From: Spirochaetaceae bacterium
GTDB lineage: Bacteria; Spirochaetota; Spirochaetia; Treponematales; Treponemataceae
Reading direction: 5' to 3'
NCBI GenBank assembly: GCA_031272345.1
Contig: JAISTZ010000163.1
Location: 1-11,723, forward strand
Length of the DNA stretch: 11,723 bases
Shown: one piece after another, positions 1-7,531 of the stretch
How the letters are laid out: every line of letters begins with the position of its first letter
Position numbering within the stretch: the stretch's first letter is position 1
Program-made: the position numbers and the translations under genes
Notes under the pieces: model-generated
What the model was told of the DNA's origin: nothing
Databases searched by the model: none
The model's input: the letters and a program-made list of their open reading frames with translations, nothing else

Positions 1-1221
1 GTCCCCGGCTTTTTCAAGACCGCTCTGGTTTGCGAAGGACGCCAGGGCGATCTGCCCCAGGAGCCGGTTCGTGCCGTTGGAGTAGACCCCGGTGATTTGC
101 CCGGTCGAATCGATCTTGAAGTTGTCCAGGTAACCCATGGTGTAGCCGTCCTGGTTGAAGGCCTTGGTGGAACTCGCCGCCGCGCTTTGGGTGATCGTGT
201 TCCGCTGACTGCCGATGGTCCCCAGACTCAGGTTGAAGGTCTGCCGGTAGGCCGCGCCCCCCTCGTCAGCGGTTGACTCGGGCACGTCGAAACCCACTTG
301 CAGGAGGATGTCCCCCTCGGGGTTGGTCACGTTGCCCGCCAGGTCCGTTGCCGCAAGGAGGGTGCCGTTGTTGTCGAAGGTGACGATGAAGGTGTTCCCC
401 CCGCCGGCAGCCGCGGTTTCAGCGGTGAGACCCACGGCGGAGTTCGTCTGGTCGGCCCACTCGAGCGGGTTGGGGCTGCCCCCCGTTTCAGGATCGACAA
501 AGGTGAACACCTGCCACTGGTTGGGCACGGGCACACCCGCCGCGTCCACAACCCGCTGGAACGACACGGCCAGATTGTGCACCCTGCCGTAGCTGTCGTA
601 CACGTTGAATTCGGTGGACCATGTGCCCCGGGCGATGTCCGCCTGGGTTGCGCCGGGAAGCACCACCGGCGTGTTTTTGTTCAGGTTGCAGGCGAAGTCG
701 ACGTTCACCGTGGCGTGGGCGGGATCCTTCGTGCCCACGGGGATAACCAGGTTTTCGGGGGTGGCGGCGGTCTGCACAATCGGCTCGCCGTTTATCTCCC
801 TGGCCTGCCAGCCCTGCACACGGAATCCCGTGGCGGGATTCACCAGGGTACCGTTCTGGTCAACATTGAAGGCCCCGGCCCTGGTGTAGTAGGTCTGCTC
901 CCCTTCCTGCAAAATAAAAAATCCATTTCCCTGTATTGCCACATCCGTGCCGATACCCGTGGACTGCAAATTCCCCTGGGTGAATACCGTGTCGATGCTC
1001 GCCACCGTCATGCCCAGACCCACTTCCTTGGGGTTTACGCCGCCGATTTCTTCGGTCGGTCTTGCCGCGCTCTGAAGCTGCTGGCTTATCATGTCCTGAA
1101 AGTTCACCCTGCCGCGTTTAAAGCCCGTGGTGTTCACGTTGGCAATGTTGTTGCCGATAACGTCGAGCCGCGTCTGGTGATTCTGCATTCCGGAAACACC
1201 GGAATAAAGCGATCTCATCAT
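1..1221 (-). CDS. flgE: Flagellar hook protein FlgE (C-terminus beyond left edge)
   Basis: Subunit of the flagellar hook, the universal joint between basal body and periplasmic filament. The 407 codons present begin MMRSLYSGVSGMQNHQTR and contain the axial-protein N-terminal motif DVIGNNIANVNTTGFK (residues 20-35), the rod/hook core segment around TQGNLQSTGIGTDVAIQGNGFF (81-102), a central surface domain, and the return to the core with YLDNFKIDSTGQITGVYSNG (364-383). The C-terminal D0 helix lies outside the window; spirochete FlgE is usually about 460 residues. Lys165 (codon 727-729), Cys178 (688-690) and Asn179 match the residues known in Treponema denticola FlgE to form a lysinoalanine cross-link between subunits. 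The first of two adjacent ATGs is chosen because GAGG lies 8 bases upstream; the second would be 11 away. The start is 12 bases after the flgD stop, so the genes are co-transcribed. Identification is very secure. Confidence 0.97.
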   Translation of the reverse strand, partial: MMRSLYSGVSGMQNHQTRLDVIGNNIANVNTTGFKRGRVNFQDMISQQLQSAARPTEEIGGVNPKEVGLGMTVASIDTVFTQGNLQSTGIGTDVAIQGNGFFILQEGEQTYYTRAGAFNVDQNGTLVNPATGFRVQGWQAREINGEPIVQTAATPENLVIPVGTKDPAHATVNVDFACNLNKNTPVVLPGATQADIARGTWSTEFNVYDSYGRVHNLAVSFQRVVDAAGVPVPNQWQVFTFVDPETGGSPNPLEWADQTNSAVGLTAETAAAGGGNTFIVTFDNNGTLLAATDLAGNVTNPEGDILLQVGFDVPESTADEGGAAYRQTFNLSLGTIGSQRNTITQSAAASSTKAFNQDGYTMGYLDNFKIDSTGQITGVYSNGTNRLLGQIALASFANQSGLEKAGD

Positions 1222-1233
1222 AACCGGTACCTC

Positions 1234-1677
1234 TTACTCACTGTAGATTTTTCTGATGTAATCCATGCTGTACATGCTGCCGTTTACCATAACCTCCGGC
1301 TGAGAGCCCCTCGTTACGCTTTCTACAGTCCCTGTAATAGCGGTATCACCCACATTCAGCTCCACTGTTTTTCCCAAGGCGCCCATCGCCTCGGAGAGCA
1401 TGAGTTTTTCCGAAAGCTTCGCAAACTCGTTGCTCATGTTTGTCATCTGCTCAAGGGACGAAAACTGCGCCATCTGAGCGATGAATTCGGTGTTCTCCAT
1501 TGGACTCGTTGGGTCCTGGTGGGACAACTGAGCCAACAGCAATTGTAAAAAGTCATCCTTGCCCAACGCCTGCGTCGCAATACGTCCATTTACTGCGTTG
1601 TTCTTCGTGTTGTGAATGTTGACCATGCGGTCAACACTCAGCTTTTCCTGTGGACTCAATGCCGCATTCAGTGTCAT
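1234..1677 (-). CDS. flgD: Flagellar hook cap/scaffold protein FlgD (short form)
   Basis: Hook-capping protein needed for assembly of FlgE subunits at the tip of the growing hook. The 147-residue product has the conserved FlgD N-terminal block, LGKDDFLQLLLAQLSHQDP (38-56) followed by MENTEFIAQMAQFSSLEQM (60-78), and a short C-terminal beta-rich part (GKTVELNVGDTAITGTV, 102-118). It is much shorter than enterobacterial FlgD (about 230 residues) and has little room for the Ig-like/tudor domains; I believe short forms are usual in treponemes. The frame is open further upstream, but the ATG at 1677 is chosen because GGAG lies 6 bases before it and the family homology starts here. It lies 23 bases after the fliK-like stop and 12 before flgE, in the treponemal tap1-flgD-flgE order. 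Confidence 0.93.
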   Translation of the reverse strand: MTLNAALSPQEKLSVDRMVNIHNTKNNAVNGRIATQALGKDDFLQLLLAQLSHQDPTSPMENTEFIAQMAQFSSLEQMTNMSNEFAKLSEKLMLSEAMGALGKTVELNVGDTAITGTVESVTRGSQPEVMVNGSMYSMDYIRKIYSE

Positions 1678-1700
1678 GCTCCGCTCCAAGTATGTATTCC

Positions 1701-3083
1701 CTATGCCATGATGTTGACGGCGTAGGTTCCCACTTCCCAAAAACTTTTTTCCCCGGCCTCAAGGTCCGGCGCAAGGGCCGCATATTCAAAGGCGGCGCTT
1801 TGCAGGGTTTCGCCGTTGTGCTGTCCCCGCTGTTCCCCGCTCCCCCCGCCGGTCCAGCTCAGGTTGAAGTCCCCGGCGGAAAAGCCGCCCGACGTGAAGG
1901 CTTCCTTCAGGGACCCGATTGACGACTTGAACGCATCGAAGGCGTCTTTCGTTGCCACCGCGATTTTGGCGTCAATAGTATTGTCGGAAATTCTGAGGTG
2001 TATCTTTACCTCCCCAAGCTCCCTGGGATTCAGGACCAGGCGGATTGTGCCGGAGTCATTGTCCCGGAGGACGATGGAGCCCGCCTTGACGAACTCGGCG
2101 GCGTTGTTCCGTATCTCCTGGGAGAGCATGGACGCAAACCGTGATTCCGGCCCCGCCGCCTGCTCCGTCCCCCCAGGGGGCGCGGCCTTCGCGCCGGTTC
2201 CGGCAAAGAGGGGCGTTTCCTGCCTCCCCCCCTCGCTCCGGTTCCCTGCCTGTTTTTCCGGCTTGGGGTCCCGGCGCTCGTCGATCACCGTGATCAGGGG
2301 CTTCTCTCCCACAAAGAACTGCCTCTCCTCCGGTTTGACCTGGGGGACCTCCTCCGGGACCTGCGCCTGGAGCGGGATCTCCGTTGTCTGGAGCACGGAC
2401 CCGTCCCGCGCCCCAAAGAGGCTTTCAGATGCAAGGAGGGCCCGCTCCCGGGGATCCTCCTCGTCATCCGGTTTGGCGGCGATTTCCTCCGCTTCCCCGG
2501 CGTCCGCCCCCGGGCTCTGGAGGGCCGCTTCCCGGAGGGCTCCCATGAGGAAGGAATCCTCCGGCGTCTCCGGCCTTGTCTGAGCCAGGGACGCTTCCGG
2601 GAGTTCCGCCGCCGCTTCCACAGCCGTGGCGGGTTCCTCCCCCCCCTCGATCTCCGGAGCCAGACCCCCAAGGGTCAGCTCCATCTCCGCGTCCACGGGC
2701 ACATCAAGGGCCGCCGGAGTCTCCACGGACTCCATGACCGCCGGGGCCTCCCCTCCGCGCTCCGCCGGCCTCCGGACCTCCCCGGACAGGGCCCCTTCCC
2801 GGCCGGCCCGGGTTTCGTCCCTGCCGGTCTCTTCGGCCTTGCCCACCCTGTCGTCCTTGGCCTCGTTTTTGGCCCCCGGATTTTCCCTGGGCTTTTCCGT
2901 CCGGGTTTCCGCGGCCCGTTTTTCCTCCCTGGCCTTGTCGATTTCCCGGTACTCGTTCATGGCCTTCTCAATCATCCTCTGGAAGGACGACTCCGGCGCG
3001 AAGGACACGAGACGGCTGTTTTGCGCCTCTTCCCTGGCTGTTTGAACCGGCGCAATCCCCGCGCCGATCTGTTGGACACCCAT
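1701..3083 (-). CDS. fliK: Flagellar hook-length control protein, FliK/Tap1-like
   Basis: Probable molecular ruler that sets hook length and switches the export apparatus from hook to filament substrates. The 460-residue protein has an N-terminal part of about 330 residues that looks disordered: rich in Glu, Ala, Pro and Arg, with alternating acidic and basic stretches. The conserved C-terminal Flg_hook-type domain spans about 336-412, with the diagnostic segment IRLVLNPRELGEVKIHLRIS (347-366) and DAFDAFKSSIGSLKEAF (380-396). A Gly/Gln/Ser-rich tail follows. Only the C-terminal domain supports the family; the N-terminus is expected to diverge. The ATG has GGAGG 4 bases upstream. It is the first gene of the hook operon, the position of tap1 in T. 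denticola and T. phagedenis, where Tap1 is known to affect hook length. Confidence 0.88.
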   Translation of the reverse strand: MGVQQIGAGIAPVQTAREEAQNSRLVSFAPESSFQRMIEKAMNEYREIDKAREEKRAAETRTEKPRENPGAKNEAKDDRVGKAEETGRDETRAGREGALSGEVRRPAERGGEAPAVMESVETPAALDVPVDAEMELTLGGLAPEIEGGEEPATAVEAAAELPEASLAQTRPETPEDSFLMGALREAALQSPGADAGEAEEIAAKPDDEEDPRERALLASESLFGARDGSVLQTTEIPLQAQVPEEVPQVKPEERQFFVGEKPLITVIDERRDPKPEKQAGNRSEGGRQETPLFAGTGAKAAPPGGTEQAAGPESRFASMLSQEIRNNAAEFVKAGSIVLRDNDSGTIRLVLNPRELGEVKIHLRISDNTIDAKIAVATKDAFDAFKSSIGSLKEAFTSGGFSAGDFNLSWTGGGSGEQRGQHNGETLQSAAFEYAALAPDLEAGEKSFWEVGTYAVNIMA

Positions 3084-3147
3084 AGAACCTCCAGGCAGAT
3101 GTGAAGGAGCGGCTTGTCAGCGTCCCTTCACGGGTCTGCTCTTTTAA

Positions 3148-3175
3148 TCATCGACTTTTGGAGGGCCGGAGTTGA
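3148..3175 (-). promoter_or_regulatory. Possible sigma-28-like flagellar promoter upstream of fliK
   Basis: On the minus strand TCAA (3172-3175) is followed after 16 bases by GTCGATGA (3148-3155), resembling the flagellar sigma-28 consensus TAAA-N15-GCCGATAA with one mismatch in the first box, two in the second and a spacer one base long. It lies 65 bases before the fliK start, and a sigma-28-like promoter is known before the homologous operon in other treponemes. The match is imperfect and this is a tentative call. Confidence 0.3.
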
Positions 3176-3186
3176 ATGGATTCTGC

Positions 3187-3240
3187 AAAAAGTATGGGGG
3201 AGTCCCCTGGGAAGGACCCGCCGGGGCCGGGGCCCCGGCG
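3187..3240 (-). terminator. GC-rich terminator region downstream of xylA
   Basis: Eleven bases after the xylA stop the transcript reads through a 22-base GC palindrome (3219-3240) that can fold as a 9-bp stem of C and G with a 4-base loop. It has no T-run of its own. A second small hairpin, GGGG-ACT-CCCC (3197-3207), is followed 5 bases later by five T residues (3187-3191) on the transcribed strand. Together they plausibly end the xylose operon before the flagellar promoter. The lack of a classical U-tract directly after the strong stem leaves the exact end point uncertain. Confidence 0.5.
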
Positions 3241-3251
3241 AATCCGGGCTT

Positions 3252-4592
3252 TTATTTTGCCAGGACTATCTCGTTGAAGATGTTCTCCCAGAGCTCCTGC
3301 CTGCCGCTTGCCCAGCCGGTTTTGCCGTAGTCCCCGGCCAGGGCTGCCAGGGCGTCCAGGGTGAAGCCCCCCTTCTCGAACTTCGCCCCGTCCCCGGAAT
3401 CGAAGGAGGCGTACCGTTTCTTGAGCATCTCCGGGAGCCTCCCGTCGTCGAGCACGGCGGCGGCCTTTTCCAGACCGTAGGCGAAGGCGTCCATGCCGCC
3501 GATGTGGGCGATGAAGAGGTCCGCCGGGTCGATGGAGTTGCGCCGGATCTTGGCGTCGAAGTTGAGCCCCCCGGTGGTGAAGCCCCCCATGCGGAACACC
3601 GCCAGCATGGCCTGGGTGGTTTCGTACACGTTGGAGGGGAACTGGTCCGTGTCCCAGCCGTTCCTGGGGTCCCCACGGTTCGCGTCGATGGAACCCAGGA
3701 GCCCCGCGTCAACACAGGCGTTGAGCTCGTGGGCAAAGTCGTGGCCCGCAAGTTCCGCGTGGTTCGCCTCGATGTTGAGTTTGAAGTCCCTGTCCAGCCC
3801 GTAGGCGCGGAGGAATCCGATGACCGTTTCCGCGTCGAAGTCGTACTGGTGTTTGGTGGGCTCCATGGGCTTGGGTTCGATGTAGAAACAGCCCTTGAAG
3901 CCCTGTTTTCGGGCGTAGTCCCTGGCGATGGTGAGCACCATGGCCAGGTGGTCCTTCTCCCGCTTAACGTCCGTGTTGAGGAGACTCATGTAGCCCTCGC
4001 GCCCCCCCCAAAAGGTGTACCCCTGGCCCCCCAGGGCGATCGTGCCGTCGATGGCGTTCTTGATTTGATTCGCCGCGTGGGCCACCACCGGGAACTCCGG
4101 GTTCGTGGCCGCGCCGTTCATGAAACGCGGGTTGGTGAACACATTCGCCGTGCCCCACAGCAGTTTGACCCCCGTGGCATCCTGCCGCTTCTTGAGCTCC
4201 CCGATGATGACCGAGAGATTCTTTGCGGACTCCTCCGGGGACGCGCCCTCCGGGGCGATGTCCCGGTCGTGCCAGCAGTAGAATTCCGCGCCGATCTTGG
4301 TGATGAACTCAAAGGCCGCGTCCGCCTTGTTCACCGCGTTCTGCATGGGGTCGCTCGTGCTGTTCCAGGGGAAGATGTGGGTTGCCGCGCCGAAGGGGTC
4401 AGCCCCGTCTCCGCAGAAGCTGTGCCAGTAGGCGACGGCGAACCTGAGCCAGTCCTTCATCTTCTTGCCCCGGACCGTCCTGTCCGCCTCATAGTATCTG
4501 AAGGCCAGGGGATTTTTGGAGGCCGCCCCTTCGTAGGGAATCTTCCCGATGCCCGGGAAATACTCTTTGTTTCCGGTAAAATACTGTGCCAT
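3252..4592 (-). CDS. xylA: Xylose isomerase
   Basis: Cytoplasmic metal-dependent isomerase converting D-xylose to D-xylulose. At 446 residues it is a class II (long-form) enzyme. Visible landmarks: WHDRDIAPEG with the substrate His108 and Asp111, GYTFWGGREGYMSLLNTD (191-208), IEPKPMEPTKHQYD with metal ligand Glu239 and Lys241 (238-251), NIEANHAELAGHDFAHE with Glu275 and His278, DANRGDPRNGWDTDQFP with Asp303, Asp314 and Asp316, and Asp346 in NFDAK. All expected catalytic and metal-binding positions are present. The ATG at 4592 (MAQYFTGNKEYF) is chosen over an in-frame TTG at 4598 because AGGAG lies 6 bases before the ATG and would abut the TTG. It is the last gene of the sugar cluster, 42 bases after xylB, and is followed by a GC-rich hairpin. 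Confidence 0.98.
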   Translation of the reverse strand: MAQYFTGNKEYFPGIGKIPYEGAASKNPLAFRYYEADRTVRGKKMKDWLRFAVAYWHSFCGDGADPFGAATHIFPWNSTSDPMQNAVNKADAAFEFITKIGAEFYCWHDRDIAPEGASPEESAKNLSVIIGELKKRQDATGVKLLWGTANVFTNPRFMNGAATNPEFPVVAHAANQIKNAIDGTIALGGQGYTFWGGREGYMSLLNTDVKREKDHLAMVLTIARDYARKQGFKGCFYIEPKPMEPTKHQYDFDAETVIGFLRAYGLDRDFKLNIEANHAELAGHDFAHELNACVDAGLLGSIDANRGDPRNGWDTDQFPSNVYETTQAMLAVFRMGGFTTGGLNFDAKIRRNSIDPADLFIAHIGGMDAFAYGLEKAAAVLDDGRLPEMLKKRYASFDSGDGAKFEKGGFTLDALAALAGDYGKTGWASGRQELWENIFNEIVLAK

Positions 4593-4634
4593 AACCAACT
4601 CCTTTGTGGACCCCCGAAACTGACGGCGGCCCGG

Positions 4635-6122
4635 TTATTTGTAAAGCGGTGTGAGCGCTTTAAGGTACCTGTTGTATTCCCCGTAGGCCCCCTCGTAAGC
4701 TTTTGTAGCTTCGGGGTTTGGGACATTGATTTCGTCCTCCCGGATCTGCACGTGGGCCCCGGTGAGGCTCGCGATCGGCACGGGACGCCCCTCCAGCTTG
4801 CGCAGGCACCACAGGGCCTGAATCGCCCCCCCCAGGGCCGCAGCCTCGGGGTTTTCCGGGGCTTTGACGGGCAGGTTCATGATGTCCGCGGCCATCTGCC
4901 GCCAGAGGGGGCTCTTGCTCCCGCCCCCGACGATGCGGATTTCACGGGCTTTAAAGCCCAGGGCCTGGAACGCCTCAAGGCCCCCCTTCATGCCGAAGAT
5001 GGCGGACTCCAGGGCAGCCCTGGCGATGTTTTCCCTGGAGCAGTTCGCCGCGGTGAGTCCCAGGATTCCCGCCCTGCCGTTGGGCAGATTGGGGGTGCGC
5101 TCGCCGTTGAAGAAGGGCAGGAACACCACCCCCCGTGCGCCGGGGGGAGATTTTGCCGCAAGGCCGTCGAACTCCTTTACCCCCAGGCCGAAGAGCTCCC
5201 TGGTTTCCTCCGAAGCCACCGTGCAGTTCATGGTGCACAGGAGGGGCAGGTAGCCCCCGGCGGAGGAACTGAACCCCGAAAGCCCCTTCTCGGGATCCGC
5301 CAGGGGGGTGTCCGAATAACCGAAGAGGGTGCCCGATGTGCCCAGGCTCATGGTGAGGAAGCCGTCCTCCACGGCGCCCGTGCCGATGGCGGCCATCATG
5401 TTGTCCCCCCCGCCGGAGGACACGGGGATTCCCTGGGGAATTCCGAAGCGCCTTGCCGCCTTCTCCGTGACAAACCCGTTGGGTTCGTCCGGGGGAATCA
5501 CCGGCGGAAGGAGCTCCAGGAGCTTGCCGTCGATGATGCCGCAGATTTTTTTTGACCATTGCCGTTTTGCGCCGTTAAAGATCGCCATGCCCGAGGCGTC
5601 CCCGCACTCGGCCTTGTATTCCCCCGTAAAGAGGAAGTTGAGGTAGTCGTGGGGGAGCATGACGTAGCGGAGACGCGCGAAGGCATCGGGCTTATTCTGC
5701 TTGAGCCAGAGGATTTTGGGGGCCGTGAACCCCGGAAGCATCAGGTTGCAGACCTCGTCGATGACCGCCTCGTTCCCCCCGGCCTTCTCCGTGATGTACG
5801 CGCACTGGGGAGCGGTGGAGGTGTCGTTCCAGAGCTTCACGTTGTAGAGGGCACTGCCGTCTTCCCCCAGGGGCACGAACCCGTGCTGGTGGCCCGAAAC
5901 GCCGATGGCGGCGATGGTCTTTTTGTCATCCCCGGAAAAGGAGGCGAAGCATTTTTCCAGGGCGGAATCCCACCATTGGGTTTTCTGCTCCCGGGTTCCG
6001 TCGTTCTCCGCGATGGTGTCCACGGGCTCCTGGAAGCTCGCGACGATGCGTTTGGCTTCCCAATCGTAGAGGGCCACCTTAATGCTCTGGGTGCCCATGT
6101 CAATTCCGGCGACTGTTTTCAT
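4635..6122 (-). CDS. xylB: Xylulokinase (FGGY family)
   Basis: ATP-dependent kinase making xylulose 5-phosphate, the entry point into the pentose phosphate pathway. The 495-residue protein has the two-domain FGGY architecture: N-terminal GIDMGTQSIKVALYD (6-20) with Asp8, sugar-contact region GVSGHQHGFVPL (74-85), DASGMAIF (175-182), catalytic base Asp240 in SSGGGDNMMAAIGTGAV (235-251), then the C-terminal ATPase half with SLGTSGTLFGYSDTP (259-273), FLPFFNGERTPNLP (334-347) and IVGGGSKSPLWRQMAADI (397-414). The ATG at 6122 is chosen because the FGGY family starts at MKTVAGID; an in-frame TTG at 6140 has no ribosome site. The GGTG/AAGG stretch before the ATG is a poorly spaced Shine-Dalgarno. 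A 150-base structured gap separates it from the permease gene, so it may have separate control. Adjacency to xylA supports xylulose over other FGGY substrates. Confidence 0.96.
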   Translation of the reverse strand: MKTVAGIDMGTQSIKVALYDWEAKRIVASFQEPVDTIAENDGTREQKTQWWDSALEKCFASFSGDDKKTIAAIGVSGHQHGFVPLGEDGSALYNVKLWNDTSTAPQCAYITEKAGGNEAVIDEVCNLMLPGFTAPKILWLKQNKPDAFARLRYVMLPHDYLNFLFTGEYKAECGDASGMAIFNGAKRQWSKKICGIIDGKLLELLPPVIPPDEPNGFVTEKAARRFGIPQGIPVSSGGGDNMMAAIGTGAVEDGFLTMSLGTSGTLFGYSDTPLADPEKGLSGFSSSAGGYLPLLCTMNCTVASEETRELFGLGVKEFDGLAAKSPPGARGVVFLPFFNGERTPNLPNGRAGILGLTAANCSRENIARAALESAIFGMKGGLEAFQALGFKAREIRIVGGGSKSPLWRQMAADIMNLPVKAPENPEAAALGGAIQALWCLRKLEGRPVPIASLTGAHVQIREDEINVPNPEATKAYEGAYGEYNRYLKALTPLYK

Positions 6123-6272
6123 ACCTTCACCCCATACCAAAAATAAAAGCGCGAAGAATATAAACCACTGACCGCGCCGACATCACGGACAACGTATGCA
6201 CGGACGGATGATTATTCACCCATACGATGCGCACCGTCCGTCCGTATCCGTCCGTCGGTCCGTGGTTAATTA
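6123..6272 (-). repeat. Structured gap with CCGT/ACGG tetranucleotide repeats between gguB and xylB
   Basis: This gap holds no gene. Plus-strand positions 6234-6263 read as CCGT units: three in a row, AT, two more, then CGGT and CCGT. A reverse copy, ACGGACGGAT (6200-6209), pairs perfectly over 10 bases with ATCCGTCCGT (6246-6255), or over 8 with 6234-6241. A second inverted pair, CGTATG (6193-6198) with CATACG (6221-6226), interleaves with the first, so the transcript could form a pseudoknot or alternative hairpins. A TATATT hexamer (6158-6163 region) could be a -10 box for xylB, but I find no -35 box at normal spacing. Possible roles are attenuation, processing or repressor binding; none is established. 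Confidence 0.6.
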
Positions 6273-7517
6273 CTAGCCCAACCCGGTCTTGCTGCGGGTG
6301 TACACGTCGTAGAAGACCGCCAGGAGCAGGATAAGGGCCCGCACCACGTACTGGTAGTGGGTGCCCAGGTTCATCAGGACCATGCCGTTGTTGATGGCGC
6401 TCATAACCAGGGCGCCCACGATGACCCCCAGCACGGAACCCACGCCCCCCGCCGCGGACACGCCCCCGATGTAGCAGCCGGCGATGGCGTCCATCTCGAA
6501 GTTGAGCCCCGCCTGGGGCAGGGCGGTGTTCATGTAGCCCGTGGAAACCACCGCGGCAAGCCCGGAAAGCATCCCCATGAAGGAGAACACGATGAAGTTG
6601 ATCAGCTCCGGGCTGATGCCCGAGAGCTTAGCCGACCGGGCGTTCCCCCCGACCGCGTAGATGTAGCGGCCCACCACCGTGTTGTTCAGGATGAAGTAGA
6701 ACACGAAAACCGTGATTCCCACCACAATGAGCACCACCGGCAGCCCCCGGTATTCGGCGAACCGCTCCATCAGGGCCATGATGAGGACGCTGAAGATGAC
6801 GAGCTTCGCCGCAAACACCGGAGTCCCGCTCACCGCAAAGTCGTGGGCTATCCGCTTGTTCCGGGAAAGAATCGACGAAACGATGAAGACCACCACAACA
6901 ACCGCGCCGACAAGCAGGGGCAGGGGGTAGAGCTTGAACCCTGAGTCAAAGGCGGTTTCTCCGGGGATGTTGATGAAGGGCTTCACCCCCAGCACCTCGT
7001 CCAAGGTGCCCGTGGAAAGGAAGTCGTAACTCTTGCCCGGAATTTTGACCGGGGACACGGGGGCTATCTTGGTGACGATGTAGGTGAGCCCCCGGAAGAG
7101 CATCATCCCCGCCAGGGTGACGATGAAGGCCGGCAGCTTGGCGAAGGCTATCCACACCCCCTGAAAGGCGCCGATCGCCAAACCGAGCCCCAGGGCCGCC
7201 AGCAGGGCAAGGGCCATGTTCCCCCCCGTGCCGTTGTACACGTACATGCTCAGGGCGCCCACAAAGGCGCACACGGAACCCACCGAGAGGTCGATGCCCA
7301 GGATGATGATACACTGGACCATGCCCACCGCCAGAATCAGCACGTAACTGTATTGGAAAAAGATGTTGGTGAAATTCCTGGGACTGAAGTTCGCGCCCTT
7401 GGTGAGGGGCGCAAAGACCAGCATGATGATCGCCAGCATGACGAACATGGAGTAGCTCCTGATGTTGCTGATAAACAACGTTTTGAAGTCCGTTGTCCGA
7501 ATTTGTTTGCCGCTCAT
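6273..7517 (-). CDS. gguB: Sugar ABC transporter permease, GguB/MmsB (XylH-like)
   Basis: Inner-membrane permease of a monosaccharide ABC importer. The 414-residue product belongs to the BPD_transp_2 type of sugar permeases, with about ten hydrophobic segments; clear ones are near 24-37, 57-75, 81-92, 100-124, 200-216, 238-250 and 263-278. GIDLSVGSVCAFVGALS, AKLPAFIVTLAGMMLFRG and VGRYIYAVGGNARSAKLSGI are conserved family signatures. A polar stretch around 155-195 with no membrane character is typical of the longer GguB/XylH forms (390-410 residues) and separates them from the shorter RbsC. AGGAG before the ATG gives a good ribosome site. It starts 14 bases after the gguA stop, so the two are translationally close. 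I prefer GguB to XylH because the partner proteins resemble GguA and ChvE more; xylose is the likely main substrate from context. Confidence 0.93.
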   Translation of the reverse strand: MSGKQIRTTDFKTLFISNIRSYSMFVMLAIIMLVFAPLTKGANFSPRNFTNIFFQYSYVLILAVGMVQCIIILGIDLSVGSVCAFVGALSMYVYNGTGGNMALALLAALGLGLAIGAFQGVWIAFAKLPAFIVTLAGMMLFRGLTYIVTKIAPVSPVKIPGKSYDFLSTGTLDEVLGVKPFINIPGETAFDSGFKLYPLPLLVGAVVVVVFIVSSILSRNKRIAHDFAVSGTPVFAAKLVIFSVLIMALMERFAEYRGLPVVLIVVGITVFVFYFILNNTVVGRYIYAVGGNARSAKLSGISPELINFIVFSFMGMLSGLAAVVSTGYMNTALPQAGLNFEMDAIAGCYIGGVSAAGGVGSVLGVIVGALVMSAINNGMVLMNLGTHYQYVVRALILLLAVFYDVYTRSKTGLG

Positions 7518-7531
7518 AATGTCTCCTTTCC

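Noticed and set aside
298..1548. A 416-codon plus-strand open frame antisense to flgE and flgD
   Set aside because: Both minus-strand genes are certain; the plus-strand translation is rich in His, Gly, Val and Arg in the way shadow frames are, with no family features.
3219..3240. The GC palindrome as a protein-binding operator
   Set aside because: Its position just after the xylA stop fits a transcript hairpin better, and a pure C/G palindrome has little sequence specificity.
3114..5555. An 813-codon open frame on the plus strand, antisense to xylA and xylB
   Set aside because: It mirrors two well-identified genes, has no recognisable domain or ribosome site, and is expected from third-position GC bias in GC-rich coding DNA.
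6132..6140. CCATACCAA shared by the xylB leader and the chvE leader (10481-10489) as a common operator
   Set aside because: It is a single 9-base match with no symmetry and at different positions relative to the starts; chance is a sufficient explanation.
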